A DNA stretch of 64,000 nt from UBA6055 sp965203755 (GCA_965203755.1 OZ241910.1:1922001-1986000); one strand, 5' to 3'; counted from the stretch's first letter, positions 1 to 9,864 are shown. The notes: generated by a model from the sequence alone, not told the origin. Numbers and translations: made by a program.

Positions 1-2154
1 AATATGTTCAGCCATGGCCTGATTGACCAGCCGCAGTACGATCAGGCATCGGCTGTGATCACGGACGCGAAGAGCGATGTCATGCAGCGTCCCGCCATCG
101 CCCCGGAGTTCGCGCTTTATGCCCGCCGCCAGGCACAGGAAATCCTCAACCGCGAAGGCTTGGATGGCGCGCGGCTGGTCGCCCGCGGCGCCTTAAAAAT
201 TACGACCACGCTTGACCTTGACCTGTATCTTCAATCTGAATGTCTTGTCCGCGCGTATCTTGACCGTCTGAATGGCGCGCCGGGCGATGCGCTGGCATGG
301 GATGATACGCCCTGTGCAGCCGCCCGCGGTCTTGTGCAGCCCCCGGCTGTGGATGCGTCTCTTGCGCCCGACGCCGCTGCCCTGATGATGATGGATGTCA
401 GCAGCGGCGAAATCCTAAGCCTGGTTGGCGATGTCTCCAGCCAGACGCATCAGCCGGCTGCGGCGCTGCATCCTTTTGTGTATATGGAGGGGTTTCTGCG
501 CCGTTTGTTCACGCCGGCCTCAATGGTCTATGATATTCCCCGCGCCTTCCCTGGTCCCGCCGACGGCTTGATTTATACGCCGACCAACCCGGATGGCCGT
601 TTTCGGGGCCCTCTGAATTTGCGCGATGCCATGGCTGGCGGACTGCTGCCGCCGGCGGTTCAGGCAGCCAGTCGCCGCGGCATCGCGCCGATCATTCGCA
701 CCGCTCATCAGATTGGCTTGAACAGCCTCGATGAAAATCGATACGCGCTTGATGTTTTGGCGCGCGGCGGCGAGGTGTCGGTGTTGGATGTGACCTATGC
801 CTACAGTGTGTTCGCGGCTATGGGCATCATGCGCGGCGCGGCGGTCGAGCCGATTGCCCAGGGCTATCGCGGGCGCGATCCGGTGGCGGTTCTGCGGATT
901 GCGGACGCAGACGGGCGGGCGCTGTGGACGTATGACGGTGAATCGAGCCAAACGGTCATCTTTGAGCCCAGCCTGGCTTATCTGGTCAATGACATTCTGG
1001 CTGATCATGCCGCCCGCCAGCGGGTTTTGGCCAGCGAGGATCAAACCCTGCAATTATCCCGCCCGGCGGCCGTGGTCCATGGTCTAAGCGCGGACAAACG
1101 CGACAGTTGGACGGTTGGATATACGCCCGATATCATCCTGGGGCTGCATCTGGGACGCCGCGACGATGCCGCCATGAGCCTTGATGATGCGCGACAGGAT
1201 TCGGCGTCGATATGGCCTGCGCTGATGAATTATGCACACGAGCGCAATGGCTTGCCGGCGGCAGACTGGCAGCGTCCGTCTGATGTCGAAGAATACCTGG
1301 TCTGTGATATTTCCGGGCTGATTCCCGCCGATGCGAACGCCTGCCCGACACGGCGCGAAATTGTCCCGGCTGGGACACTGCTGCGAACAGACACCTACTG
1401 GCAAACCTACGAAATCAACACCCAAACCGGACAGCTGGCGGCGGCGAATACACCCGCCGATTTGCGGGCGGAAAAAGCCTATTTCGCGCCGCCGGATGAG
1501 GCGCTGGCATGGTGGATAGAAAACGGTCACCCCTTGCCGCCAAGCCAGTACGGCACAGTGAGCCGTCCGCCTGGCCTTGAGGCGGTGCGGATTACCCGGC
1601 CGGCAGACTTCGCTTATGTTGGGGGGGTGGTCGATGTTGGCGGCCGAATCCATGGCCGGCCGGCGGCTGATATGCAGCTGGCATACGGGCAGGGCGTCAA
1701 CCCGCGCGAATGGGTGGACATTGACCTCTGGCCGGCGGATGACGGCGGCGGAGCGGTTTTGGGCCGCTGGGATACGGCGGCATTAAGCGGTGTTTATACC
1801 CTGAAACTGACGGCGGTCTTTGATGATGGCGGCAGCGATGCCGATACCAAGCTGGTGACGCTCGACAACACGGCGCCGTCGATTGAAATACGAACCAGCG
1901 ATGCTGTCCATACCATTGAGTACCCGGCGCAGACTGTGGTATCCTTAGTGGCGGATGCCCGTGACAATCTGACTATCGAGCGCGTTGAGTTTTATCACCG
2001 CGGCCAACTCCTGGGCATCGACCGCGAATGGCCCTATGGCTTTGAATATGACATCCGCCGCGTTGGCACCGAGGACTTTAGCGCACAGGCCTTTGACCAA
2101 GTGGGCAACCGCGCCGCTTCGGCTCTAACTGTGCAGATTGTCCACAGCCCCTAG
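1..2154 (+). CDS. PBP1A/1C-like protein with degenerate transpeptidase domain, 5' truncated
   Basis: The frame is open from base 1 and the first visible residues resemble the end of a GT51 transglycosylase domain, so the gene starts upstream of the window. A PBP1-type transpeptidase domain follows (about residues 40-385, counting from the first ATG at position 4). It is recognised by HQPAAALHPFVY, a GGEVSVLDVTYAYSVFA stretch and RDSWTVGYTP. All three catalytic motifs are lost: SxxK reads A153-A-L-H156, SxN reads G-L-L (213-215) and KTG(T) reads H359-G-L-S. The C-terminus (about 530-716) is Ig-like beta structure, as in PBP1C-type proteins. Inference: an envelope protein that may still polymerise glycan but cannot crosslink, or that acts as a scaffold. 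The family assignment is firm; inactivity is inferred from the motifs. Confidence 0.85.
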   Translation, partial: NMFSHGLIDQPQYDQASAVITDAKSDVMQRPAIAPEFALYARRQAQEILNREGLDGARLVARGALKITTTLDLDLYLQSECLVRAYLDRLNGAPGDALAWDDTPCAAARGLVQPPAVDASLAPDAAALMMMDVSSGEILSLVGDVSSQTHQPAAALHPFVYMEGFLRRLFTPASMVYDIPRAFPGPADGLIYTPTNPDGRFRGPLNLRDAMAGGLLPPAVQAASRRGIAPIIRTAHQIGLNSLDENRYALDVLARGGEVSVLDVTYAYSVFAAMGIMRGAAVEPIAQGYRGRDPVAVLRIADADGRALWTYDGESSQTVIFEPSLAYLVNDILADHAARQRVLASEDQTLQLSRPAAVVHGLSADKRDSWTVGYTPDIILGLHLGRRDDAAMSLDDARQDSASIWPALMNYAHERNGLPAADWQRPSDVEEYLVCDISGLIPADANACPTRREIVPAGTLLRTDTYWQTYEINTQTGQLAAANTPADLRAEKAYFAPPDEALAWWIENGHPLPPSQYGTVSRPPGLEAVRITRPADFAYVGGVVDVGGRIHGRPAADMQLAYGQGVNPREWVDIDLWPADDGGGAVLGRWDTAALSGVYTLKLTAVFDDGGSDADTKLVTLDNTAPSIEIRTSDAVHTIEYPAQTVVSLVADARDNLTIERVEFYHRGQLLGIDREWPYGFEYDIRRVGTEDFSAQAFDQVGNRAASALTVQIVHSP

Positions 2155-2181
2155 CTGTCCGCTGCCGATATGATGCCCTCC

Positions 2182-3996
2182 ATGCGAACCCCCATTTTTC
2201 AATGGCTCATTGCCGCGCTTGCGCTCGCGCCGCTGCTTCTTTTTGCCTATTTGGGCCAATTCAGCCGCATGATGTCCGACGATTATTGTCAAATTGCGCG
2301 CGGTCAGAAAATGGGCGCCTGGGATTATATGATTCACAAGCTCGATACTTGGGCTGGGAGTTATGCCAACTGGTTCTTCAAGGGCGCGATGGCGCCGCTG
2401 GATACCCTGCTGCCACGGGTGACGCCGACAATCATCATCATTTTGTGGCTGGTCGGCTTGTCCTGGCTGGTCTTTCAGGGACTAGCGCATTTGAAAATAG
2501 ACAAGCCGCGCCGGGCGCTCGCTGCTGCTGCGGCGGCCCTCACTGTCGCCGCCAGCATCAATGCCTTTTATTCACCGCAGTCGTTTTACTGGTACGCCGC
2601 CAGCGTCCATTACACCCTGCCGCTGGCTTTGCTCGCGATGTATATGGCGCTAGCGCTTTGGGCGCAAACCCGACTGTCGTTGTGGGCGGTCATCGCCGGC
2701 GGACTGCTTTGTTTCATCAGCGCCGGCGCATCCGAAATTTTTGTCGTCTTTCAGCTGACCTTTCTCACGCTTTGTCTGCTGGCGATATTTGCTTTTCTAC
2801 GGAGTTCTGTACGGCGCTCGTATGCGCTTGTTTTTGGAGTCGGCTGGCTGGCGACGCTTATTGGCTTGGCCATCCAGTTGAGTTCGCCCGGCATTTACAG
2901 ACGCGCGGATGTGGATGCGGCGCAGCTGGGGCAGCCAATTCGAGCCATACCGACCTTGCTGTCCGAAACATTGCGCTTGACATTTGAAACCATCGGTCAT
3001 CCGCCTGCCTTTGCCGGCTTCGTCATGCTGATGAGCGTCGGCTTGCTGGTCATGCACATCCACTGCGAACCGCCGCCCACATCCAGAGCAGCGCAGCCGG
3101 TCAGGCTCGCCTTGCCGGCGCTGTGGCTGGGTCTGATTTTCCAGCTGCTTTGGATGCCGATACTGTGGGAACACGCAAGCGATAATCCGCAGTTTTTTGG
3201 GCGTTTCAGCCGCGGCTATATGACCGTCGTCACCCTCAACATGGTCTTTAGCTTGAGTTTTCTGGTCCTGCTTGGGCAGCGCGGGCGCATCCAGGCGGCG
3301 CTGCAAAAACAGGAACGCGGCCTGCTGTTCTTCTGCAATGCGCTGCTGCTGACTGCCCTTGCGTTATTTGCGTTAACGCAGTTCAGAAGCATTCACTACC
3401 GCGCCGCGGCCTACCTGTTCACCAGTTTTCTAATGTTCCTCGGCCTGTTTTTCTGGCAGCTGTCATCCTTGGTCTCGACCCCCTTGGCCCGCCGATTCGG
3501 GTTCTTGACGTTCTTTGCTTATGCGATTGCCGTGGTCTGCATGGCGGCGATGATCGGCGCGGCTTTGCTCGGCCGCGGCTTGGTAACCGCGCGCATCCTG
3601 GCGCCGGGCGCTCATCTGTTAGCGCTGTCGGGTTTGGTTTGGGGCGCTTATGCTGGATATTTAATTAAAAACTGCTCGCTGTCATCTCAAGCAGGTCAAA
3701 CTTGGCTAAAATCACTCACGCGCGGAAGCCTTGCTCTGGCGCTCATCATCGGCATCGGCATCGTGCTGGGCCAGGCAGCGCGGATACCCGATTTCCAACT
3801 TCATGCCCAAGAATGGGATGCGCGCCATCAAGCAATTATCGCCCGGCGTGACAGCGGGCAGAAGTTCATTGAAGCCGCGCCCTTGACCTATGACCTTGCT
3901 GATTATGCCGCGGTGCCAACATTGGCGCATGACCCGACAAATCGCTGCGCCAAACTTTATTACAAGGTGGATTCGATTGCTGTGACGGCGGGTTAA
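2182..3996 (+). CDS. Polytopic membrane protein, DUF6056/GT-C-like
   Basis: About 604 residues with roughly a dozen hydrophobic segments. An early luminal-type loop carries FSRMMSDDYCQIARG, an acidic pair after the first membrane span as in GT-C lipid-sugar-dependent glycosyltransferases and DUF6056-type proteins. A full-length paralogue lies at 8035-9864 on the other strand. I chose the ATG at 2182 because MRTPIFQW aligns with that paralogue's N-terminus (MRRPIQW); an ATG at 2170 in the same frame is possible. It lies 27 bases after the PBP-like gene and probably shares its transcript. A role in transferring sugars to envelope polymers is inferred only; no substrate can be named. Confidence 0.7.
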   Translation: MRTPIFQWLIAALALAPLLLFAYLGQFSRMMSDDYCQIARGQKMGAWDYMIHKLDTWAGSYANWFFKGAMAPLDTLLPRVTPTIIIILWLVGLSWLVFQGLAHLKIDKPRRALAAAAAALTVAASINAFYSPQSFYWYAASVHYTLPLALLAMYMALALWAQTRLSLWAVIAGGLLCFISAGASEIFVVFQLTFLTLCLLAIFAFLRSSVRRSYALVFGVGWLATLIGLAIQLSSPGIYRRADVDAAQLGQPIRAIPTLLSETLRLTFETIGHPPAFAGFVMLMSVGLLVMHIHCEPPPTSRAAQPVRLALPALWLGLIFQLLWMPILWEHASDNPQFFGRFSRGYMTVVTLNMVFSLSFLVLLGQRGRIQAALQKQERGLLFFCNALLLTALALFALTQFRSIHYRAAAYLFTSFLMFLGLFFWQLSSLVSTPLARRFGFLTFFAYAIAVVCMAAMIGAALLGRGLVTARILAPGAHLLALSGLVWGAYAGYLIKNCSLSSQAGQTWLKSLTRGSLALALIIGIGIVLGQAARIPDFQLHAQEWDARHQAIIARRDSGQKFIEAAPLTYDLADYAAVPTLAHDPTNRCAKLYYKVDSIAVTAG

Positions 3997-4095
3997 GGGG
4001 CGGGGCTGCCGGCGATTTTGCAACCGGCTAATCGCCCTGCCAATCATCCTGCGTTTTGGTATGATGTCCATCGTCAAGAATGAAGCCATGCACGC

Positions 4096-5643
4096 GTGGA
4101 TGTGGGAATGTTTGCGGGCGATAGCGTTACAGACCGATTTGAGTTCATCTACAATCGCTTTGTCTATAGCTGGCTGTCGGCGGCCGGGGTGATTTTTATT
4201 GTCTTTGCCAGCGCCGTCTTGCTGATTGATGATTTTCCGATACAGGCTGATGGCTTGCTCTCGATTGCGACTGTCGGCTACTTCGACGAAACTCCCGACC
4301 TGCTGCGGATATTCGACCGCCTCTTCAGCAAAAGCCAGCAGCACGTCCCGGCCTATTTCCTGACCCTGTTTGTCTGGAGCCATGTAACCGGGTGGTCGCT
4401 CGCGGTTTTGCGGCTGCTGACGGTGTTTTATGGCATCATCAGCCTGGCGCTGATGTATCGCTTTGGCCGTGATTTGATCTCCAAAGAAGCCGGCTTCTTC
4501 TCGATGGTCATGCTGGCATCCCTGACCTTTTACAACATCTGGTATCTGCCAATCCGTATGTACACTATGTTTGTGGCGGCAGAGTTATTGCTGCTGTGGC
4601 TTTACTTTCGCATTATTCAGCGCCAAAAAACCGCCATGCGCGATTATGTTGTGCTGGGGCTGGCTTGCTGGCTGTTTCTTCATACTCAAATTTTCAGCGC
4701 CGCCATTTTGCTGGGGATGGGTCTGTATCACCTGCTGTTTGTGGCGAAAACGCGCAAATGGATCTGCATCACCGCGGTGGCGGCGCTGGTTGGTGTCCTC
4801 TTTTTGCCCTGGGTCATTAACCTGGCGCAGGGCGCCGAGTATTATGTCAGCAATCCTGACCGGATTATCGGCGCATTCAGTCCAGCCGAGATGGTCGCCA
4901 ACGTGTTCAGGCTGGGGGTGAATGCGAGCACGCTATTCATCGGACTATTTTTGCTTTCGCTCAAGCAAGCGCTGAACAGAGACAAAATGGGCATCGCCTT
5001 GTGGGTGATCTTGATAGTCGCCATCGCCTTTTATGCCCTCATCACCGCTCGTGTCCAAGTCGCTGACCCGACGCGCTTTCGCTATTTTGTCCCCCTGTTT
5101 CCACTCATCATCCTGCTGATGGTCAAGGGACTGGCGCTGCTGCAAAGATGGAAGCTCCTTACCGTGTGCATTCTGCTGTTTTGGGTTGCCAGCGGCTTGC
5201 TCTATCATCGCCGGGAGGCCCCCGGTTATTATGTTCGCTCTTATGACACCATTCCCATTCATCTTATCGAACGGCACCTGCGGGACGAGTTCCGCGATGG
5301 CGACCTGATCACCGGCTGGACGAGCGGGCTGAGCTTTGATTTCGCCTCCGATTATTATGGCAAAATTACCGACGTCTACTTTGCCGAGCATGATGTCGAC
5401 ATTGCCATTCAGCATACGCATCAGCTTGAGCAGGACAATGATGAAGCCGTCACAGCCATCGCCGCCGCCCTCGCGCGGGACCGCCGACGCATCTGGCTGA
5501 CATACGAGCCCGACAATCGGCACACCGCGCGATTATACCCACTGTATCAGGATGTATTGCGGGCCGGTTATGAGCGCTGCCTTGTCGACGAGCGCCTGTC
5601 GAATGTCGTCATTGAACTGCACCAAACATCGGGCTGCGGCTGA
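4096..5643 (+). CDS. GT-C / ArnT-PMT (GT39)-like membrane glycosyltransferase
   Basis: A 515-residue multi-span protein. The first extracytoplasmic loop contains an acidic segment (residues about 55-70, YFDETPDLLRIFDRL) followed by QQHVPAYF, the arrangement typical of PMT/ArnT enzymes that transfer sugars from polyprenyl-phosphate donors. About ten further membrane segments run to residue 370, followed by a soluble periplasmic tail. The start is uncertain: GTG at 4096 or ATG at 4108, neither with a convincing ribosome-binding site. It follows the DUF6056-like gene by about 100 bases. Family-level function is fairly secure; acceptor and sugar are unknown. Confidence 0.7.
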   Translation: MDVGMFAGDSVTDRFEFIYNRFVYSWLSAAGVIFIVFASAVLLIDDFPIQADGLLSIATVGYFDETPDLLRIFDRLFSKSQQHVPAYFLTLFVWSHVTGWSLAVLRLLTVFYGIISLALMYRFGRDLISKEAGFFSMVMLASLTFYNIWYLPIRMYTMFVAAELLLLWLYFRIIQRQKTAMRDYVVLGLACWLFLHTQIFSAAILLGMGLYHLLFVAKTRKWICITAVAALVGVLFLPWVINLAQGAEYYVSNPDRIIGAFSPAEMVANVFRLGVNASTLFIGLFLLSLKQALNRDKMGIALWVILIVAIAFYALITARVQVADPTRFRYFVPLFPLIILLMVKGLALLQRWKLLTVCILLFWVASGLLYHRREAPGYYVRSYDTIPIHLIERHLRDEFRDGDLITGWTSGLSFDFASDYYGKITDVYFAEHDVDIAIQHTHQLEQDNDEAVTAIAAALARDRRRIWLTYEPDNRHTARLYPLYQDVLRAGYERCLVDERLSNVVIELHQTSGCG

Positions 5644-5760
5644 TTGGGCCCATTGGCTGCGGCCTTCCGCCAAAGCCAGCGGAAAAGGCGCGGCAAACAT
5701 AAGCAAACATAAGAAATACGTTTTATTTTTGGCAATCCGCCTTGTTCTCTGCTAAATATG

Positions 5761-5789
5761 TTGACGTCCATGGCGATTTATGATAGATT
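5761..5789 (+). promoter_or_regulatory. Sigma-70-type promoter of groESL
   Basis: A -35 TTGACG (5761-5766) and a -10 TAGATT (5784-5789) are separated by 17 bases. The predicted transcript start falls a few bases before the CIRCE operator, the usual geometry for HrcA-repressed chaperonin promoters. Confidence 0.6.
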
Positions 5790-5802
5790 GTGCTTGCTGA
5801 GT

Positions 5803-5829
5803 TTGGCACTCGATGCCAATGAGTGCTAA
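5803..5829 (+). promoter_or_regulatory. CIRCE operator (HrcA-binding site)
   Basis: The inverted repeat TTGGCACTC - 9 bases - GAGTGCTAA differs from the consensus TTAGCACTC-N9-GAGTGCTAA at one position only. It lies just after the predicted transcription start and 64 bases before the groES ATG. Known biology: HrcA binds this element and represses until heat shock. No hrcA gene is in the window. Confidence 0.93.
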
Positions 5830-5893
5830 AGTTTGCAAAATGACAGGCATTACTCATTCAATGTATCCGTTAGTTCAAGAGGGAATAAAGACA

Positions 5894-6196
5894 ATGACTG
5901 TGAACATTCGCCCGCTTGGCGACCGTGTATTGGTCGAACCGTTAGAATCGGAAGAAACATTTGCTGGCGGCGCTTTTGTACTGCCGGAAACCGCCAAGGA
6001 AAAACCCCAACAGGGTTTGATCCGCGCCGCTGGTCCTGGCAAGTATGATGAAGAGGGTGAAAAGCGCATCCCGATGGATGTCAAAGAAGGCGACCGCGTC
6101 CTCTTCGCCAAATACGCCGGCACCGAAGTCAAACTTGATGGCATCAAGATGCTCATCATGAAAGAATCCGACATTCTTGGCGTGGTCGAAGTCTAA
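5894..6196 (+). CDS. groES: Co-chaperonin GroES
   Basis: A 100-residue protein of full family length. It caps the GroEL cavity as a heptameric lid in the cytoplasm. It begins TVNIRPLGDRVLVEP, carries the mobile-loop region (about residues 16-33) and ends in the family's SDILGVVE motif. The frame is open further upstream, but the ATG at 5894 is chosen because it gives the canonical N-terminus and keeps CIRCE in the untranslated leader. It is first in a groES-groEL operon, repressed by HrcA through CIRCE. Confidence 0.97.
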   Translation: MTVNIRPLGDRVLVEPLESEETFAGGAFVLPETAKEKPQQGLIRAAGPGKYDEEGEKRIPMDVKEGDRVLFAKYAGTEVKLDGIKMLIMKESDILGVVEV

Positions 6197-6265
6197 TTGC
6201 AGACTTGGGCAGCGCAGGGATTTTTGTTTTACATACACCAAGCAGAGACATTTCTGGAGGAATCC

Positions 6266-7921
6266 ATGGCAAAGCAACTCGTATTTAAGGAAGACGCCCG
6301 CCGCAAACTGCAAGCTGGCGTCGATAAAGTCGCCAATGCAGTCAGCACCACACTGGGACCCAAGGGCCGCAATGTCGCATTGGACAAGAAATTCGGCGCG
6401 CCGACCGTGACCCATGATGGCGTAACCGTCGCCAAAGAAATTGAACTCGAAGACCCCTATGAAAACATGGGCGCTCAACTGCTCAAAGAAGCCGCCACCA
6501 AAACCAACGACATCGCTGGTGATGGCACGACGACGGCCACCGTGCTGGCGCAGGCTATCGTCAGTGAAGGGCTGAAGAATGTCGCTGCCGGCGCGAATCC
6601 GATGCTCTTGAAGCGCGGCATCATCTATGCCGCTGACGTCGTTGCCCGCAACATCCTCGACCAATCCACGTCCATCGAAACCAAAGAGGAAATCGCCAAT
6701 GTCGCCAGTGTTTCGGCACAGGACAGCGAAATCGGCGACTTGATCGCCGAGGTGATGGACAAAGTTGGCAAAGATGGCGTGGTCACTGTGGAAGAGAGCC
6801 GCGGGCTGGAATTTGAAACTGAATATGTGGAAGGCATGCAGTTTGACCGCGGTTACATCAGCCCCTACTTCGTCACCAACAGCGAAAGCATGGAAGCCGA
6901 CATTGAAGAACCTTATATCCTGATCCATGACAAGAAAGTCAGCGCGGCCCAGGATATCATCCCGATTCTGGAAAAACTGCATCAGATTGGCAAGCGCGAA
7001 CTGGTCATCATTGCCGAAGATGTGGACGGTGAGGCCTTGGCCACCATGGTCGTGAACAAACTGCGCGGCGCCATCAATGTGCTTGCGGTGAAGGCGCCTG
7101 GCTTTGGCGACCGCCGTAAAGCCATGCTGCGCGACATCGCTGTCTTGACCGGCGGCACGGTCATCAGCGAAGAGACCGGGCGCAAGCTCGACAGCGTCGC
7201 CATTCAGGATTTGGGCCGGGCTGCCAAGGTCGCCAGCACCAAAGACGATACGGTGATTGTTGATGGCGCCGGTGAAGAAAGCGCCATTACGGGCCGTATC
7301 GAAGAAATCCGCCGTGAAATCGACAACAGCACCAGCGATTATGACCGCGAAAAGCTGCAGGAACGGCTGGCGAAACTTAGCGGTGGCGTGGCTGTGATTC
7401 GCGTTGGCGCCGCTACCGAAACTGAACTGAAAGAAAAGAAACACCGCGTTGAGGATGCGCTTAGCGCCACCCGGGCGGCGGTTGAAGAAGGCATCGTGCC
7501 TGGTGGCGGGGTTGCTTTGATCAACGCCGTCAGTTCGCTCGACGGTGTAAGCCTCGATGTAGCCGATGAAAACACCGGCATTATCATTATGCGCCGTGCT
7601 TTGGAAATGCCGATGCGTAAAATCGCAGCCAACGCCGGCGAAGATGGCGCTGTCATTATTCAGAATGTACGCCGCGCACAAGCCGACGGCGCCAATCATC
7701 GCATCGGTTTCAATGTGATGACCGGCGAATATGGCGACATGATTGAAGCTGGCATTCCGGATCCAGCCAAGGTGACCCGCGGCGCCATTGAAAACTCGGC
7801 TTCAATCGCGGCGATGATCCTGACCACCGAAGCTCTCATCACCGATGTTCCCGAAGAAGCTCCGCCGCCGATGCCCGGTGGTGGCATGGACGGCATGGGT
7901 GGCATGGGCGGCATGATGTAA
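6266..7921 (+). CDS. groEL: Chaperonin GroEL
   Basis: A 551-residue group I chaperonin that forms the ATP-driven folding chamber with GroES. It shows TTLGPKGRNVAL near the N-terminus, the nucleotide-binding AGDGTTTAT motif near residue 87, and a C-terminal glycine-methionine tail (MPGGGMDGMGGMGGMM). The start is the ATG at 6266, preceded at good spacing by the ribosome-binding site CTGGAGG (6254-6260). It lies 69 bases after groES in the same CIRCE-controlled operon and is followed by an intrinsic terminator. Confidence 0.98.
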   Translation: MAKQLVFKEDARRKLQAGVDKVANAVSTTLGPKGRNVALDKKFGAPTVTHDGVTVAKEIELEDPYENMGAQLLKEAATKTNDIAGDGTTTATVLAQAIVSEGLKNVAAGANPMLLKRGIIYAADVVARNILDQSTSIETKEEIANVASVSAQDSEIGDLIAEVMDKVGKDGVVTVEESRGLEFETEYVEGMQFDRGYISPYFVTNSESMEADIEEPYILIHDKKVSAAQDIIPILEKLHQIGKRELVIIAEDVDGEALATMVVNKLRGAINVLAVKAPGFGDRRKAMLRDIAVLTGGTVISEETGRKLDSVAIQDLGRAAKVASTKDDTVIVDGAGEESAITGRIEEIRREIDNSTSDYDREKLQERLAKLSGGVAVIRVGAATETELKEKKHRVEDALSATRAAVEEGIVPGGGVALINAVSSLDGVSLDVADENTGIIIMRRALEMPMRKIAANAGEDGAVIIQNVRRAQADGANHRIGFNVMTGEYGDMIEAGIPDPAKVTRGAIENSASIAAMILTTEALITDVPEEAPPPMPGGGMDGMGGMGGMM

Positions 7922-7948
7922 GCTGGCTCTTTGCCCATTCGCATTTGC

Positions 7949-7982
7949 AAGGGGATTGTCATCTGACAGTCCCCTTTTGTTT
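7949..7982 (+). terminator. Intrinsic terminator after groEL
   Basis: The stem AAGGGGATTGTC (7949-7960) pairs with GACAGTCCCCTT (7965-7976), with one G-T pair, and is followed by a T-rich run (TTTGTTTG). It lies 28 bases after the groEL stop. Confidence 0.85.
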
Positions 7983-8034
7983 GCCGGGCGGATTTTGTCT
8001 TTTTGCCATTTTTGTGTTATGCAGGGCATAGCGG

Positions 8035-9864
8035 TTAGTTGGACGGTTGCTTTCTTTGTATGATTCTATCCACTTTGTAGTAGTTCGGCGAGCAATTGGG
8101 CCAGCTTATCCCGAATGCTATGACATATTTCGGCAAGCTGAATGCCAGTGGCGCGACTGTGATTTCGCGTTCGCCAGCGTCGCGCTGTTCAAGGATGTAT
8201 TGATGCCGCGCGTCCCATCCAGCGGCATAAACTTGCAGGTCGGACAGCAGGCGAGCGTGGCCCAAGGTCATGCCGGCGCAGATGAGAATGGCTGTCGCCA
8301 AGGCGCCTGACTTCAGCCAGGTCAGCCAGCCTTGACGGATTTGATGCGACGCGGCTGCGGCTTGCAGGGCAAGTCCCAAGCTGACTCCCCATATTGCGCC
8401 AAGCGAAGTCAAGAAATAAGCGGCGAAAGTGACCGTTCGCAACACTGGCCCACCAAGCCTGGACACGCCAACCAGAACAATCGCGGCCGTGGTGATCAAG
8501 GTAAGCAGATGAGCGGAAATTGCGACGGCGGCCAATCGCTGTCTGAACCGAATCGGCAGGAATGACGAAAGCTGCCATGTCAAGATGCCCAGTGAAGCAT
8601 GGCAATTCAGCGCAAGAAAAGTCAAGGCTCGCCAATGAATGCTGCGAAATTGAGTCATGGCAAACAAGAGCATGGCCGCCAGGAGCATTACGGCAGCCGC
8701 AAAGGCCAAAGCCTCTCTTTCTCTGGCAAGCCAATCGTTGATGCGCCGGCGCTGCCAGATGAGCAGGAGGAATGTCGACAGGAAGACAAGGTTAAGCACG
8801 ACAACCATCATAAAACTTGAACTGAAGCGCCCCAGGAGGACGGGATTGTCGCTAGTGTGATGCCACAAAAGCGGGATGCAAATGACTTGAATCGCTAGTC
8901 CGGCAAACAAGGGCTTGCGTTCCAGCTGCATGGCCCCTCGAACTTTTGGGCGCCGGAAGCGAGGTCGCAGCGCAAATGCCACCAGGATGCCCAATGCCAG
9001 CAGCAGCATAAAGCCGGCCAATGCCTCTGAATCGGCCATGAGTCTGGAGACATGGTAGCTTGTTCGCGAGACCAGTGTTGGAAGGTCGCGAACAGGATTT
9101 CCCCAATGCCCGTGCCCGTAGACTGCTGAACGAACGGCGACGCCGGGCGACATTGCCTGTATCAACAGGCCCAGGAGCGTCGCCAGCCAGCCGGCGCCAA
9201 TAACAGTCGCAACTCGGCGGCGCAGCAAACCGCGCAGGAACAAGAGGATCGCCAGCATAAGGAGCGTGAAGAACAGACTTTGAAAAGCCGCCGTCATTTC
9301 GGCTGAGCCGGCGCTCAAAAAACAAATCACCGCGCCGGCGGCAATCAAGGGGATTCTCAAATCATCGCCGTTCGCGTGCTGCACTGTCCATAGCGCCAGG
9401 GCGAAGTACCAAGTCAGCATGACCAGCGGGAGCGTGTACTGTAAACTCGCTGAAAACCAGAGTATTGATTGCGGAGTAAAAAACGCGTTGATAGCGGCTG
9501 CGACTGAACCGGCGGCAACCGCCAACGACAGAACTCGATATCGCTTAACAATCGTAAAGCGCGCCAGCATCCGGCCCGCCAGCAAATACAAGCCCGCTAT
9601 CCAAAACAGGATGAGCAGCGCAGGTGCAGCGCTCGGCAGCGAGACATCCAGCGGCGCCAAAGCGCTTTTGAGAAAGAAACTAAAATAACTGCCGCTCCAG
9701 TTGTTATAATACTCCAGCATATTACGCCAGGGATCAAGCTCAAGGCCTCTGGCGATGATGCAAAAGTCGTCGGCTATCATGCGGCTGAATGCGCCGATAT
9801 AGATGAAGAGCAGCGCCGGCGCCAGGCAGACCACCGCCAGAAGCCATTGTATCGGGCGTCTCAT
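8035..9864 (-). CDS. Polytopic membrane protein, DUF6056/GT-C-like (paralogue)
   Basis: A 609-residue integral membrane protein with the same architecture as the 2182-3996 product. It has a signal-anchor-like first span, then FSRMIADDFCIIARG, about a dozen hydrophobic segments, and an ending in which a YYKVD motif recurs (SPNYYKVDRI here, KLYYKVDSI in the paralogue). The two copies flank groESL in opposite orientations, consistent with an old inverted duplication. The ATG at 9864 aligns with the paralogue. The gene converges on groEL. Function is probably envelope glycosylation by analogy with GT-C proteins, unproven. Confidence 0.7.
   Translation of the reverse strand: MRRPIQWLLAVVCLAPALLFIYIGAFSRMIADDFCIIARGLELDPWRNMLEYYNNWSGSYFSFFLKSALAPLDVSLPSAAPALLILFWIAGLYLLAGRMLARFTIVKRYRVLSLAVAAGSVAAAINAFFTPQSILWFSASLQYTLPLVMLTWYFALALWTVQHANGDDLRIPLIAAGAVICFLSAGSAEMTAAFQSLFFTLLMLAILLFLRGLLRRRVATVIGAGWLATLLGLLIQAMSPGVAVRSAVYGHGHWGNPVRDLPTLVSRTSYHVSRLMADSEALAGFMLLLALGILVAFALRPRFRRPKVRGAMQLERKPLFAGLAIQVICIPLLWHHTSDNPVLLGRFSSSFMMVVVLNLVFLSTFLLLIWQRRRINDWLAREREALAFAAAVMLLAAMLLFAMTQFRSIHWRALTFLALNCHASLGILTWQLSSFLPIRFRQRLAAVAISAHLLTLITTAAIVLVGVSRLGGPVLRTVTFAAYFLTSLGAIWGVSLGLALQAAAASHQIRQGWLTWLKSGALATAILICAGMTLGHARLLSDLQVYAAGWDARHQYILEQRDAGEREITVAPLAFSLPKYVIAFGISWPNCSPNYYKVDRIIQRKQPSN

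Noticed and set aside
5942..7699. Long open frame (585 codons) on the minus strand, opposite groEL and groES
   Set aside because: It is antisense to two certain genes, has no recognisable domain or ribosome-binding site, and arises from the GC-rich codon bias of the sense genes.
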